Below are positions 1-7,121 of a stretch of 8,292 nt of DNA, piece after piece (the first letter of the stretch is position 1; each line of letters opens with the position of its first letter). The notes below the pieces were generated by a model. It was not told where the DNA came from. It saw only the letters and a program-made list of their open reading frames with translations, and made no database searches. The DNA is from Clostridia bacterium (GTDB lineage Bacteria > Bacillota > Clostridia > Lachnospirales > Anaerotignaceae). Both the position numbers and the translations under genes were made by a program. The stretch lies in the NCBI GenBank assembly GCA_900757025.1, contig CAAEMG010000109.1, positions 1 through 8,292 on the forward strand, written 5' to 3'.

Positions 1-117
1 GGCTTCGCATATGCTTTTTGCATAGCCCAAAAATCTGCACCATGCCATAACTGTCCATCCACCGTTTTCCTGGTCTATGCAAACCTTATATAAATCATCT
101 TCATTCATCATATTCAT
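1..117 (-). CDS. Small unrecognised protein, N-terminal 39 codons (partial)
   Basis: An open frame runs from an ATG at 117 off the left edge of the window without a stop. It starts MNMMNEDDLYKVCIDQENGG and continues with a Trp/Cys-containing stretch (TVMAWCRFLGYAKSICEA). A textbook ribosome binding site, GGAGGTG at 124-130, sits 6 nt before this ATG. Two further in-frame Met codons at 111 and 108 lie 12 and 15 nt from it, so the first is the best start. The visible part has no signal peptide or membrane segment and I do not recognise the family. It follows the gltD terminator and has its own candidate -10 box, so it is probably a separate transcription unit. It is a real gene by its translation signals, but only its beginning is seen. 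Confidence 0.6.
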   Translation of the reverse strand, partial: MNMMNEDDLYKVCIDQENGGWTVMAWCRFLGYAKSICEA

Positions 118-137
118 TATAAACACCTCCACCAAAA

Positions 138-143
138 ATTATA
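138..143 (-). promoter_or_regulatory. Candidate -10 box for the small left-edge gene
   Basis: The minus strand carries a perfect TATAAT at 143-138. Only a poor T-rich -35 (TTTTTA) lies about 17 bp upstream. Transcription would start near 131, just before the GGAGGTG ribosome binding site, giving a very short leader. In such AT-rich DNA a lone TATAAT can arise by chance, so this is only moderately supported. Confidence 0.4.
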
Positions 144-187
144 CATCATATCGGGTGTTTTAAAAACAAAAATATTTTTCTTTTCAC

Positions 188-219
188 AAAAAAACTCCTC
201 CGATTACCGAAGGAGTTTT
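188..219 (-). terminator. Intrinsic terminator after gltD
   Basis: Read on the minus strand, AAAACTCCTTCG (219-208) pairs with CGGAGGAGTTTT (202-191) around a 5-nt loop. This makes a 12-bp stem with one G-U pair. The DNA runs directly into seven T (194-188, overlapping the stem end). It begins 8 nt after the gltD stop codon, so it marks the end of the gltBD operon. The A-tract on the other arm means it may also work weakly in the opposite direction. Confidence 0.9.
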
Positions 220-226
220 ATAAATT

Positions 227-1711
227 TTATTCAAGGTTTGTGTATCCCATAAGGAACTTGTCTACTTCTTTGGCTGCTCCTCTGCCCTCTCTTATTGCCC
301 AAACAACAAGGGACTGACCTCTTCGCATATCTCCGCAGGCAAAAACCTTTGCTGCACTTGAAGCATACTTTCCGTTTTCTGTTTTAATGTTGTTTCTTGC
401 GTCAAGTTCTGCCTTAAAACTTTTTGCAACATAGCTTTCACTACCTGCAAAGCCTCCGGCTATAAGTGCAATATCAACATCTATTGTTTTCTGTGTGCCT
501 TCAACAGGAACAATTTCATATCTTGCTTTTTTGCTCGGCTTTTTAATAACCTGAGATATAACCGCCTGTTTAAGTTTTTTGTTTTCATCAAGTATAAACT
601 CAAGGCATGAGGAAGAGAAAATTCTTGGGTCACTGCCATACTTGGCTATTGCCTCTGCCTGACCATAATCTATGGTATAAACCTTAGGCCATTCGGGCCA
701 AGGGTTGTTTGCGGCTCTCTTAACCGGCTTTTTAGGGTTTATGTCAAGCTGGTATACATTTTTGCAGCCTTCCCTCAAAACTGTACCTAAACAGTCATTG
801 GCTGTATCGCCGCCGCCTATTATAAGAACATTTTTATCCTTTGCAGACATAAAGCCCGATGTGTCATAGTTAGGGTCAAGCTGACCTTTTGTTATATTTG
901 ACATATAATCAACAGCAAAATATATGCCTTTTCCTTCTCTGCCCTTAACCTTTACATCTCTCGGTGCAGATGCTCCGCAGGCAAGTATAACAGCATCATA
1001 ATTTTTAACTATTTCATCAGCCTTTACATTCTTGCCTACATCGCTGTTAAGCACAAATTCAATGCCTTCGTCTTCCATAAGACGTATTCTTCTTTCAACA
1101 ACGCTTTTTTCAAGTTTCATGTTCGGTATGCCATACATAAGAAGTCCGCCGGCTCTGTCGCTTCTTTCAAAAATCGTTACGTTATGACCTCTTTTATTAA
1201 GCTGGTCTGCCGCAGCAAGACCGGCAGGGCCTGAGCCTATAATGGCAACCTTTTTGTTTGTTCTTACCTTTGGAGGCTGTGCCTTTATAAAGCCTCTTGT
1301 AAAACCCGTTTCAATAATTCCCCATTCATTTTCTTTTATTGTTACGGGAGCATCGTTTAAACCACAGGTGCAGGCAGCCTCACAAGGCGCCGGACACACT
1401 CTTGATGTAAACTCCGGAAAGCTGTTTGTTTTAAGCAGTCTTTCCAAAGCTATTTCCGGCTTTTCAAGATAAACCAAATCGTTCCATTCCGGTATAAGAT
1501 TATTTAAAGGGCAGCCCGAAACCATACCGTTTATAACAAGCCCCGACTGGCAGAAGGGAACGCCGCAGTCCATACATCTTGCGCCCTGTGTTTTGCGGGC
1601 CTCCTGATTAAGATGAGTATGGAAGTCGCTAAAGTTTTTTATTCTTTCTTCAGGCGAAATTTCTCCGCCGTTTTGTCTTGCATATTCCAAAAATCCTGTT
1701 GCTTTTCCCAC
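227..1711 (-). CDS. gltD: Glutamate synthase (NADPH) small subunit
   Basis: The beta subunit of GOGAT takes electrons from NADPH onto FAD and passes them through iron-sulfur clusters to the large subunit in the cytoplasm. At 494 residues it is full length for the family. The N-terminal ferredoxin-like domain has the two expected cysteine groups: C46, C49, C54 and C67, then C106, C110, C114 (with C116 nearby), which are ligands for [4Fe-4S] clusters. An FAD-binding Rossmann motif GSGPAG is at 159-164, followed by the ERSDRAGGLLMYGIPN segment typical of GltD-like oxidoreductases. The NADPH-binding motif GGGDTAND is at 299-306, and the FAD-contacting ACGDMRRGQSLVVWAIREG is near the C-terminus. 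The start is GTG, not ATG, chosen from the AAGGAGGG site 7 nt upstream. Only 18 nt separate it from the gltB stop, so the two are co-transcribed and probably translationally coupled. Related FAD proteins (dihydropyrimidine dehydrogenase N-domain, NfnB) share this fold, but the gltB neighbour settles the identity. Confidence 0.97.
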   Translation of the reverse strand: MGKATGFLEYARQNGGEISPEERIKNFSDFHTHLNQEARKTQGARCMDCGVPFCQSGLVINGMVSGCPLNNLIPEWNDLVYLEKPEIALERLLKTNSFPEFTSRVCPAPCEAACTCGLNDAPVTIKENEWGIIETGFTRGFIKAQPPKVRTNKKVAIIGSGPAGLAAADQLNKRGHNVTIFERSDRAGGLLMYGIPNMKLEKSVVERRIRLMEDEGIEFVLNSDVGKNVKADEIVKNYDAVILACGASAPRDVKVKGREGKGIYFAVDYMSNITKGQLDPNYDTSGFMSAKDKNVLIIGGGDTANDCLGTVLREGCKNVYQLDINPKKPVKRAANNPWPEWPKVYTIDYGQAEAIAKYGSDPRIFSSSCLEFILDENKKLKQAVISQVIKKPSKKARYEIVPVEGTQKTIDVDIALIAGGFAGSESYVAKSFKAELDARNNIKTENGKYASSAAKVFACGDMRRGQSLVVWAIREGRGAAKEVDKFLMGYTNLE

Positions 1712-1718
1712 TTATTAT

Positions 1719-1726
1719 CCCTCCTT
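1719..1726 (-). promoter_or_regulatory. gltD ribosome binding site that fixes a GTG start
   Basis: AAGGAGGG on the minus strand lies in the 18-nt gap between the gltB stop (TGA at 1732-1730) and the gltD start. It sits 7 nt before a GTG codon at 1711-1709. Its strength and spacing support GTG as the initiator, and the encoded N-terminus (MGKATGFLEYAR) matches the usual GltD start. Confidence 0.85.
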
Positions 1727-1729
1727 CTG

Positions 1730-4700
1730 TCATTTACATACTGTGTAGAATGCTTCAAGCTGTGCCTCGTCTCCGCTGAGACCTTTTTCTTCAAGCTTAA
1801 TAAGTGTTTTATACATTTTTTCGTAATCGTAAGGTATAACCTTTTTGAATTTTCCTATATAAGAGCTGAAATTATCAAGTATCATTTTTGCTTTTTTGCT
1901 GCCTGTATATTTATAGTGGTTTTCAAGAAGTTCCTTTATTGTGGAAACATCCTGTTTATGTTCAACTATATCAAGATGAACAAGCTGTTTGTTTACTCTT
2001 GTATAGAAATCGCTGTTTTCATCAAGCACGTAAGCAATACCACCGCTCATGCCTGCCGCAAAGTTTTTGCCTGTTTTGCCTATTACGAGAACAGTTCCGC
2101 CTGTCATATATTCACAGCCATGGTCGCCAACGCCTTCAACAACAGCTCTTGCACCTGAGTTTCTTACGCTGAAACGCTCTCCTGCAACACCGTTTATATA
2201 TGCGTCGCCGCTTGTTGCGCCGTAAAGGGCAACATTACCTATAATAATATTTTCGTCAGCCTCAAATTTGCTGTCCTTTGGAGGATATACAATAAGTTTT
2301 CCGCCGGAAAGACCTTTTCCGAAGTAGTCGTTGCTGTCACCTTCAAGCTCAAGTACAATTCCTTTTGGAATAAATGCACCAAAGCTCTGTCCGCCGGCAC
2401 CGTTACATTTTACATAAAGGCTGTCCTCTGCCATGCCTTCCGGATATTTCTTTGTTACTTCAGAACCAAGTATTGCACCCAAGGCTCTGTCTGTATTTTT
2501 AACATTAACCTCGATTTTTGCAGATGTATTTGTTTCAATAGCTTTCTTAAACTGTTTAAGGAATATTCTTTCGTCAACGGTTTTTTCAAGTTCAAAATTA
2601 TATGCCTGTTTAGGGTCAAAGCAGAAATGCTTTCCTGCCTCGGCAAAAGGATTGTTAAGAATGTTGTCAAGTTCAACTTTCTTTGTTCTTGTTTCAGCAC
2701 CGTCACGAACTTTAAGAAGGTCTGTTCTGCCTACAAGCTCGGCAACTGTTCTTATACCAAGTTTAGCCATGTATTCTCTAAGTTCCTGTGCAATAAATCT
2801 CATAAAGTTTATTACATATTCAGGCTTTCCGGCAAATCTCTTTCTAAGCTCAGGGTTCTGGGTTGCTATACCAACAGGGCAAGTATCCTTGTTGCATACT
2901 CTCATCATTACGCAGCCGAGAGTTACAAGAGGAGCTGTTGCAAAACCAAATTCCTCCGCACCAAGCATAGCGGCTATTGCTACGTCACGTCCGCTCATAA
3001 GTTTGCCATCTGTTTCAAGAGAAACTTTATTTCTAAGTCCGTTTTTAATAAGCGTCTGATGTGTTTCAACAAGACCCATTTCCCAAGGAATACCTGCGTT
3101 TTGTATAGATGTTCTCGGTGCTGCGCCTGTTCCTCCGTCGTAACCCGAAATAAGAATAACCTGTGCGCCTGCCTTTGCAACGCCTGCGGCAACTGTGCCT
3201 ACGCCTGCCTCAGAACAAAGTTTAACGGAAATTTTTGCGGCTCTGTTTGCATTTTTAAGGTCATATATAAGCTCTGCCAAATCTTCGATAGAATAAATAT
3301 CGTGATGTGGCGGAGGAGATATAAGGCTTACGCCTGTTGTCGAATGTCTTGTTTTGGCAATCCAAGGATAAACCTTTGTTCCCGGAAGGTGTCCACCTTC
3401 TCCCGGTTTTGCGCCCTGTGCCATTTTTATCTGAATTTCTTTTGCGCTTACAAGGTAACGGCTTGTTACGCCAAATCTTCCCGAAGCAACCTGTTTAATT
3501 GCCGAACAACGGTTATCTCCGTTGGCATCCGGAGTAAGACGTTCTATCATTTCGCCGCCTTCACCACTGTTGCTCATGCCGCCTATTCTATTCATAGCAA
3601 TAGCAAGTGTTTCGTGTGCCTCCTGCGAAATTGAGCCATAGCTCATAGCACCTGTTTTAAATCTCTTTACTATAGACTCTACGCTTTCAACCTCATCAAT
3701 AGGAATACCTTTTTCAGGGAATTTAAAGCCTATAAGACTTCTCAAATTAATTTTGGACTCTTCGTTTATATGCTTTGTATATTCCTTAAAGAGTTCATAA
3801 TCTCCGTTTCTTGTAGCCATCTGAAGAAGATGAATTGTAACGGGATTATAGAGATGGTCTTCTTTTCCGCTGCGGAATTTGTGACTGCCTACGCTGTCAA
3901 GGGTAAGGTCTGTTGCCAAATCGAGAGGGTCAAAAGCACTGTCGTGAAGCTCATGGCTTTCCTTCTGAATTTCCTCCAAATCAATTCCGCCTATACGTGT
4001 TATTGTTTTTGTAAAATATTTGTCTACAACATTTTTGTCTACGCCAACAGCCTCAAATATCTGTGCACCCTGATAAGACTGTATTGTTGAAATACCCATT
4101 TTTGAGGCAATTTTAACTATTCCGTGAAGAACGGCATCGTTATAATCATCTACTGCGGCATAATAATCTTTGTCAAGGATATCCGTATCTATAAGATATT
4201 TAATTGTATCCTGTACAAGATAAGGGTTTATTGCACAAGCACCGTAGCCGAGAAGTGTTGCAAAGTGATGAACTTCTCTCGGTTCTGCCGATTCAAGAAT
4301 AAGAGCAACGGCTGTTCTCTTCTTTGTTCTTACAAGATATTTGCTTACTGCCGAAACAGCAAGAAGTGAAGGAATCGGAACGTGGTTTTCGTCTACATCC
4401 CTGTCGGAAAGTATAAGTATGTTTGCTCCGTCACGGTATGCCCTGTCAACCTCAACAAATATTCTGTCTATGGCCTTTTCAAGTGAAGTATTCTTGTAAT
4501 ATGTAATAGGAATAACTTCCGATTTAAAGCCCGGTATATTTATGTTCTTTATTTTAAGAAGGTCTGTATTTGTAAGTATAGGGTTGTCTATACGAACAAC
4601 TTTGCAGTTTTCGGCACATTCGTTAAGTATGTTGCCGTGTTCGCCTATATAAACCGTTGTGCTTGTTACAATCTCTTCTCTTATTGCGTCGATAGGAGGG

Positions 4701-6277
4701 TTTGTAACCTGTGCAAAGTTCTGTTTAAAGTAGTTGAAAAGAGACTTCTTTGTTTTTGAAAGTACGGCAAGAGGTGTATCCGTACCCATTGAGGCTATAG
4801 GCTCCTGTCCCGTTCTTGCCATAGAAAGTATAGACGACATAACCTCTTCATATGTATAGCCGAATGCTCTTTGCATACGTGTAAGGTCATTGCCTTTAAG
4901 CTCCTCAACTTTGTGGTTAGGTATTTTTATATCTCTTAAACGAACAAGGTTTGCGTCAATCCATTCGCCGTAAGGCTGTCTTGCGGCATATCTTTCTTTA
5001 AGCTCATCATCGTCAACAAGTTCGCCTTTTACCGTATCAACAAGAAGCATTTTGCCTGGGCGGAGTCTTTCTTTTTTAACAATTTTTTCCGTAGGAATAT
5101 CAAGTACGCCTACTTCCGAAGAAAGTATAAGTCGGTTATCGTTTGTTATATAGTATCTTGAAGGACGAAGTCCGTTTCTGTCCAAAACAGCACCCATAAC
5201 ATCGCCGTCGCTGAAAACTATTGATGCAGGGCCGTCCCAAGGCTCAAGCATTGTTGCATAGTACTGATAAAAGTCTTTTTTGCTCTGGCTCATAATTTTG
5301 TTGTTGCTCCAAGGCTCCGGAATTGTAATCATAACGGCAAGAGGAAGTTCCATGCCGCTCATTGTAAGAAATTCCAAAGTGTTGTCAAGCATTGCGCTGT
5401 CGCTGCCTTCCTGGCTTATAATAGGAAGAACTTTGTGCATCTGACCTTTAAGTACATCTGTTTCCATTGTTTCTTCTCTGGCAAGCATAAGGTCGGCATT
5501 GCCTCTTATTGTGTTTATTTCGCCGTTATGAAGAATGTATCTGTTAGGATGTGCTCTGTGCCAGCTTGGTGTTGTGTTTGTACTGAAACGGGAGTGAACC
5601 ATGCCTATTGCCGACTCATAATCCTCGTCCTGAAGGTCAGGGAAGAAAAGACGAAGCTGCTTTACAAGAAACATTCCCTTATAAACTATTGTTCGGCTTG
5701 AGAAAGAAACAACATATGTGTTGTCGTTTGACTGTTCAAAAACACGTCTTGCCACATAAAGCTTTCTTTCAAAATCCATACCTTTTTCAACAGACTTCGG
5801 TCTTTTTACAAAACACTGCATTATGTATGGCATACAGTCTACAGCTGCCTTGCCCAAAACCTCCGGTTTTGTTGGAACTTCTCTCCAGCCTATAAATTCA
5901 AGTTCTTCTTTCTTAACAATAATCTCAAACATTTTCTTTGCCTGATTTCTTGCCAGTTCATCCTGTGGGAAGAAGAACATACCAACGGCATAATCTCTGT
6001 CTTTGCCGATTTCATAACCAAGTTCTGCTGCTTTTTTTGAGAAAAACTTGTGGCTTATCTGAAGCAATATGCCTACACCGTCGCCTGTTTTGCCTTCTGC
6101 GTCTTTACCGGCTCTGTGTTCAAGATTTTCAACTATTTTAAGTGCATCTTCAACTGTCTGATGCGTTTTTACACCCTTGATATTGACAACGGCTCCTATA
6201 CCGCAGTTGTCATGTTCAAAGGATGGATCATACATACCCTGGGGTTTCTCATTGCTGTAAAACGATTCGTATGCCAT
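1730..6277 (-). CDS. gltB: Glutamate synthase (NADPH) large subunit
   Basis: The alpha subunit of GOGAT hydrolyses glutamine, channels the ammonia to 2-oxoglutarate and reduces the imine on FMN to give glutamate. At 1515 residues it matches full-length bacterial enzymes (about 1,480-1,520). Domains in order: a class II glutamine amidotransferase (about 25-430) whose nucleophile is C25 in HDNCGIG, preceded by a 24-residue propeptide normally removed; a central domain (about 470-770); the FMN/2-oxoglutarate barrel (about 800-1200), with the loop GAKPGEGGHLPG near 956 and SPPPHHDIYS near 986; the [3Fe-4S] ligands C1122, C1128 and C1133 (CX5CX4C); and the GXGXG beta-helix domain (about 1240-1450). 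No frameshift or lost catalytic residue is seen. The ATG at 6277 has AAAGGA at 6288-6293, 10 nt away, and preserves the propeptide. gltD follows after 18 nt. In Bacillus naming this subunit is GltA. Confidence 0.98.
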   Translation of the reverse strand: MAYESFYSNEKPQGMYDPSFEHDNCGIGAVVNIKGVKTHQTVEDALKIVENLEHRAGKDAEGKTGDGVGILLQISHKFFSKKAAELGYEIGKDRDYAVGMFFFPQDELARNQAKKMFEIIVKKEELEFIGWREVPTKPEVLGKAAVDCMPYIMQCFVKRPKSVEKGMDFERKLYVARRVFEQSNDNTYVVSFSSRTIVYKGMFLVKQLRLFFPDLQDEDYESAIGMVHSRFSTNTTPSWHRAHPNRYILHNGEINTIRGNADLMLAREETMETDVLKGQMHKVLPIISQEGSDSAMLDNTLEFLTMSGMELPLAVMITIPEPWSNNKIMSQSKKDFYQYYATMLEPWDGPASIVFSDGDVMGAVLDRNGLRPSRYYITNDNRLILSSEVGVLDIPTEKIVKKERLRPGKMLLVDTVKGELVDDDELKERYAARQPYGEWIDANLVRLRDIKIPNHKVEELKGNDLTRMQRAFGYTYEEVMSSILSMARTGQEPIASMGTDTPLAVLSKTKKSLFNYFKQNFAQVTNPPIDAIREEIVTSTTVYIGEHGNILNECAENCKVVRIDNPILTNTDLLKIKNINIPGFKSEVIPITYYKNTSLEKAIDRIFVEVDRAYRDGANILILSDRDVDENHVPIPSLLAVSAVSKYLVRTKKRTAVALILESAEPREVHHFATLLGYGACAINPYLVQDTIKYLIDTDILDKDYYAAVDDYNDAVLHGIVKIASKMGISTIQSYQGAQIFEAVGVDKNVVDKYFTKTITRIGGIDLEEIQKESHELHDSAFDPLDLATDLTLDSVGSHKFRSGKEDHLYNPVTIHLLQMATRNGDYELFKEYTKHINEESKINLRSLIGFKFPEKGIPIDEVESVESIVKRFKTGAMSYGSISQEAHETLAIAMNRIGGMSNSGEGGEMIERLTPDANGDNRCSAIKQVASGRFGVTSRYLVSAKEIQIKMAQGAKPGEGGHLPGTKVYPWIAKTRHSTTGVSLISPPPHHDIYSIEDLAELIYDLKNANRAAKISVKLCSEAGVGTVAAGVAKAGAQVILISGYDGGTGAAPRTSIQNAGIPWEMGLVETHQTLIKNGLRNKVSLETDGKLMSGRDVAIAAMLGAEEFGFATAPLVTLGCVMMRVCNKDTCPVGIATQNPELRKRFAGKPEYVINFMRFIAQELREYMAKLGIRTVAELVGRTDLLKVRDGAETRTKKVELDNILNNPFAEAGKHFCFDPKQAYNFELEKTVDERIFLKQFKKAIETNTSAKIEVNVKNTDRALGAILGSEVTKKYPEGMAEDSLYVKCNGAGGQSFGAFIPKGIVLELEGDSNDYFGKGLSGGKLIVYPPKDSKFEADENIIIGNVALYGATSGDAYINGVAGERFSVRNSGARAVVEGVGDHGCEYMTGGTVLVIGKTGKNFAAGMSGGIAYVLDENSDFYTRVNKQLVHLDIVEHKQDVSTIKELLENHYKYTGSKKAKMILDNFSSYIGKFKKVIPYDYEKMYKTLIKLEEKGLSGDEAQLEAFYTVCK

Positions 6278-6318
6278 GGTTTCTTCATCCTTTCGTTGCC
6301 TATATAGTAAATTAGTAT

Positions 6319-6364
6319 AAAAAAAGAGCTTTTAAACACAGTTTAACCATGTTTAAAAGCTCCC
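6319..6364 (-). terminator. Intrinsic terminator in the gltB leader (possible attenuator)
   Basis: On the minus strand, GAGCTTTTAAACA (6362-6350) pairs perfectly with TGTTTAAAAGCTC (6338-6326) around an 11-nt loop. Two G-U pairs can extend the base, and seven T follow (6325-6319). The structure is a strong factor-independent terminator. It ends 41 nt before the gltB ATG and about 133 nt after the glnB stop. A near-consensus promoter lies directly upstream, so it probably sits inside the gltB leader and could control read-through into gltBD. The simpler alternative is that it ends the glnB transcript and gltB has a weaker promoter that I could not find in the remaining 41 nt. Confidence 0.88.
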
Positions 6365-6410
6365 TTGCTTTCGTAAGTCATATTATAATACACGTTTTTA
6401 TATAAAGCAA
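6365..6410. repeat. 7-bp inverted repeat bracketing the gltB promoter
   Basis: TTGCTTT at 6410-6404 (minus strand, containing the -35 box) is the exact reverse complement of AAAGCAA at 6371-6365, just before the terminator hairpin. The arms span -35 to about +10. They could be a protein-binding dyad, or pair in RNA if transcription arrives from glnB. Seven base pairs in AT-rich DNA can be chance. Confidence 0.35.
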
Positions 6411-6456
6411 TAGTATATATCTTAATATAGGCATAACGATTACTTATATATGACTT
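6375..6456. repeat. 9-bp inverted repeat in the glnB-gltB spacer
   Basis: AAGTCATAT at 6375-6383 on the plus strand is the exact reverse complement of ATATGACTT at 6448-6456. The arms are 64 bp apart. The lower arm overlaps the -10 region and start point of the predicted gltB promoter, so paired operators with looping, or an RNA stem in glnB read-through transcripts, are possible. The sequence alone does not show which, and coincidence in AT-rich DNA is a fair alternative. Confidence 0.4.
6382..6410 (-). promoter_or_regulatory. Predicted sigma-A promoter for gltBD leader
   Basis: On the minus strand TTGCTT (6410-6405) and TATAAT (6387-6382) are separated by exactly 17 bp. This is a close match to the housekeeping consensus TTGACA-17-TATAAT and the best promoter in this spacer. 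Initiation is expected near 6374. It lies after the glnB stop and before the leader terminator, so RNA made here meets the hairpin within about 10 nt. Confidence 0.65.
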
Positions 6457-6496
6457 TAGTATACTTTATATACCTTATTTTTGCATTAGATATTTT

Positions 6497-6835
6497 TTAA
6501 ATAGCATCTTTGCCCTTTTCGCCTGTTCTTATTCTTATGGCTTCATGTATATCATATGTAAATATTTTTCCGTCGCCAATGCTGCCTGTTCTTACGGCTC
6601 TTATTATAGCCTCTTTTGTTGCCTCATAAAGTGTGTCGCAAACAACGGTTTCAACTTTGATTTTAGGCATAAGATTTACAGTATAGGCATTTCCTCTGTA
6701 CATCTGGGTATAACCTTTCTGGTTTCCGTAGCCCATAATATTTGTTATCATCATTCCGTGAACGCCTATTTCGTTAAGTGCCGCTTTAAGTTCTTCAAGC
6801 TTTTCGCTTTTAATTATAATTTCAAGTTTTTTCAT
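6497..6835 (-). CDS. glnB: Nitrogen regulatory protein PII
   Basis: This is a small trimeric cytoplasmic signal protein that binds ATP/ADP and 2-oxoglutarate and adjusts nitrogen enzymes, transporters or regulators by contact. It has 112 residues, the normal PII length. The T-loop (about 36-55, GYGNQKGYTQMYRGNAYTV) keeps Q39, which coordinates the Mg-ATP-2-oxoglutarate complex, and Y51, the residue uridylylated in proteobacteria. K58 follows in the conserved PKIKVE. The nucleotide-binding signature TGSIGDGKIF is at 83-92, and IRIRTGE with R101 and R103 is near the C-terminus. Position 49 is Asn, so the cyanobacterial phospho-serine is absent. The ATG at 6835 follows a GGGAG-type site about 9 nt upstream. 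It lies 219 bp before gltB, and no amtB is next to it, unlike glnK. Whether Y51 is modified in this organism cannot be told. Confidence 0.95.
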   Translation of the reverse strand: MKKLEIIIKSEKLEELKAALNEIGVHGMMITNIMGYGNQKGYTQMYRGNAYTVNLMPKIKVETVVCDTLYEATKEAIIRAVRTGSIGDGKIFTYDIHEAIRIRTGEKGKDAI

Positions 6836-6888
6836 TCTAAAACACTCCCATAAAAATGTTTAAATTTCCCAAAAGTAATTGCGGATTA

Positions 6889-6897
6889 ATTGTATCA
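6889..6897 (-). promoter_or_regulatory. Candidate extended -10 promoter for glnB
   Basis: The minus strand reads TGATACAAT at 6897-6889, an extended -10 (TGn plus TACAAT, one mismatch to TATAAT). The -35 region about 17 bp upstream (TGTGCA) is poor, as is usual for extended -10 promoters. Initiation near 6880 would give a leader of about 45 nt to the glnB ATG. The terminator at 7083-7118 isolates glnB from the gene upstream, so a promoter is needed here. Confidence 0.5.
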
Positions 6898-6948
6898 CAA
6901 ATAAAATAAATTGCACATATTTTTTGAAATTGAAAAGTATAAATTAAT

Positions 6949-7071
6949 GGTTTGAAGAATAAGTTTAAAGCCATGGGACGTCGTTGCATACCCTGCAAAC
7001 TTTCCTTTGCTCAGAAATTTTGCTACGCAAAATATCGACAGTTTTTAACAAAGAGAAGTATTCACCAAATC
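6949..7071. repeat. Nested inverted repeats in the intergenic stretch
   Basis: The 286-bp gap between glnB and the upstream gene contains, beyond its promoter and terminator, several nested dyads. The outer arms GGTTTGAAGAATA (6949-6961) and TATTCACCAAATC (7059-7071) match at 10 of 13 positions as inverted repeats. Inside lie TTGCA/TGCAA (6984-6988, 6994-6998), CTTTG/CAAAG (7005-7009, 7049-7053) and the perfect 7-bp hairpin ATTTTGC-TAC-GCAAAAT (7017-7033). The stretch is less AT-rich than the adjoining spacer. It looks like a small structured intergenic element or MITE-like repeat, but no second copy is present in the window, so this stays tentative. Confidence 0.35.
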
Positions 7072-7082
7072 AAATTTTCCGC

Positions 7083-7118
7083 AAAAAACAGAGCGACTAA
7101 AAATGCCGCTCCGTTTTT
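7083..7118 (-). terminator. Intrinsic terminator after the 206-residue gene
   Basis: On the minus strand, AAAAACGGAGCGGC (7118-7105) pairs with the arm at 7097-7084, with two G-U pairs and a loop of about 7 nt. Six T follow at the end (7088-7083). It begins 3 nt after the stop codon of the upstream gene. The opposite strand also shows a GC stem followed by a T-rich run, so it may stop transcription from either side. Confidence 0.85.
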
Positions 7119-7121
7119 ATT

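Noticed and set aside
2627..3634. 335-codon plus-strand open frame (and several shorter ones) opposite gltB
   Set aside because: It lies wholly antisense to the conserved FMN/Fe-S region of gltB, is Cys/Phe/Ser-rich as expected for a shadow frame, and matches no family.
6205..6288. Short minus-strand frame beginning at an ATG 11 nt before the gltB start (MKKPWHTNRF...)
   Set aside because: It is out of frame with gltB, overlaps its ribosome binding site with no proper spacing, and stops after about 27 codons inside gltB.
6431..6446. cre-like (CcpA) pseudo-palindrome AGTAATCGTTATGC in the glnB-gltB spacer
   Set aside because: Only about 10 of 14 positions agree with the consensus, including mismatches at both ends; too weak to annotate.
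6278..6500. ANTAR-type tandem hexaloop hairpins or a glutamine riboswitch upstream of gltB
   Set aside because: No pair of stems with the A-x-x-G hexaloop, and no recognisable riboswitch core, could be found between glnB and the terminator.
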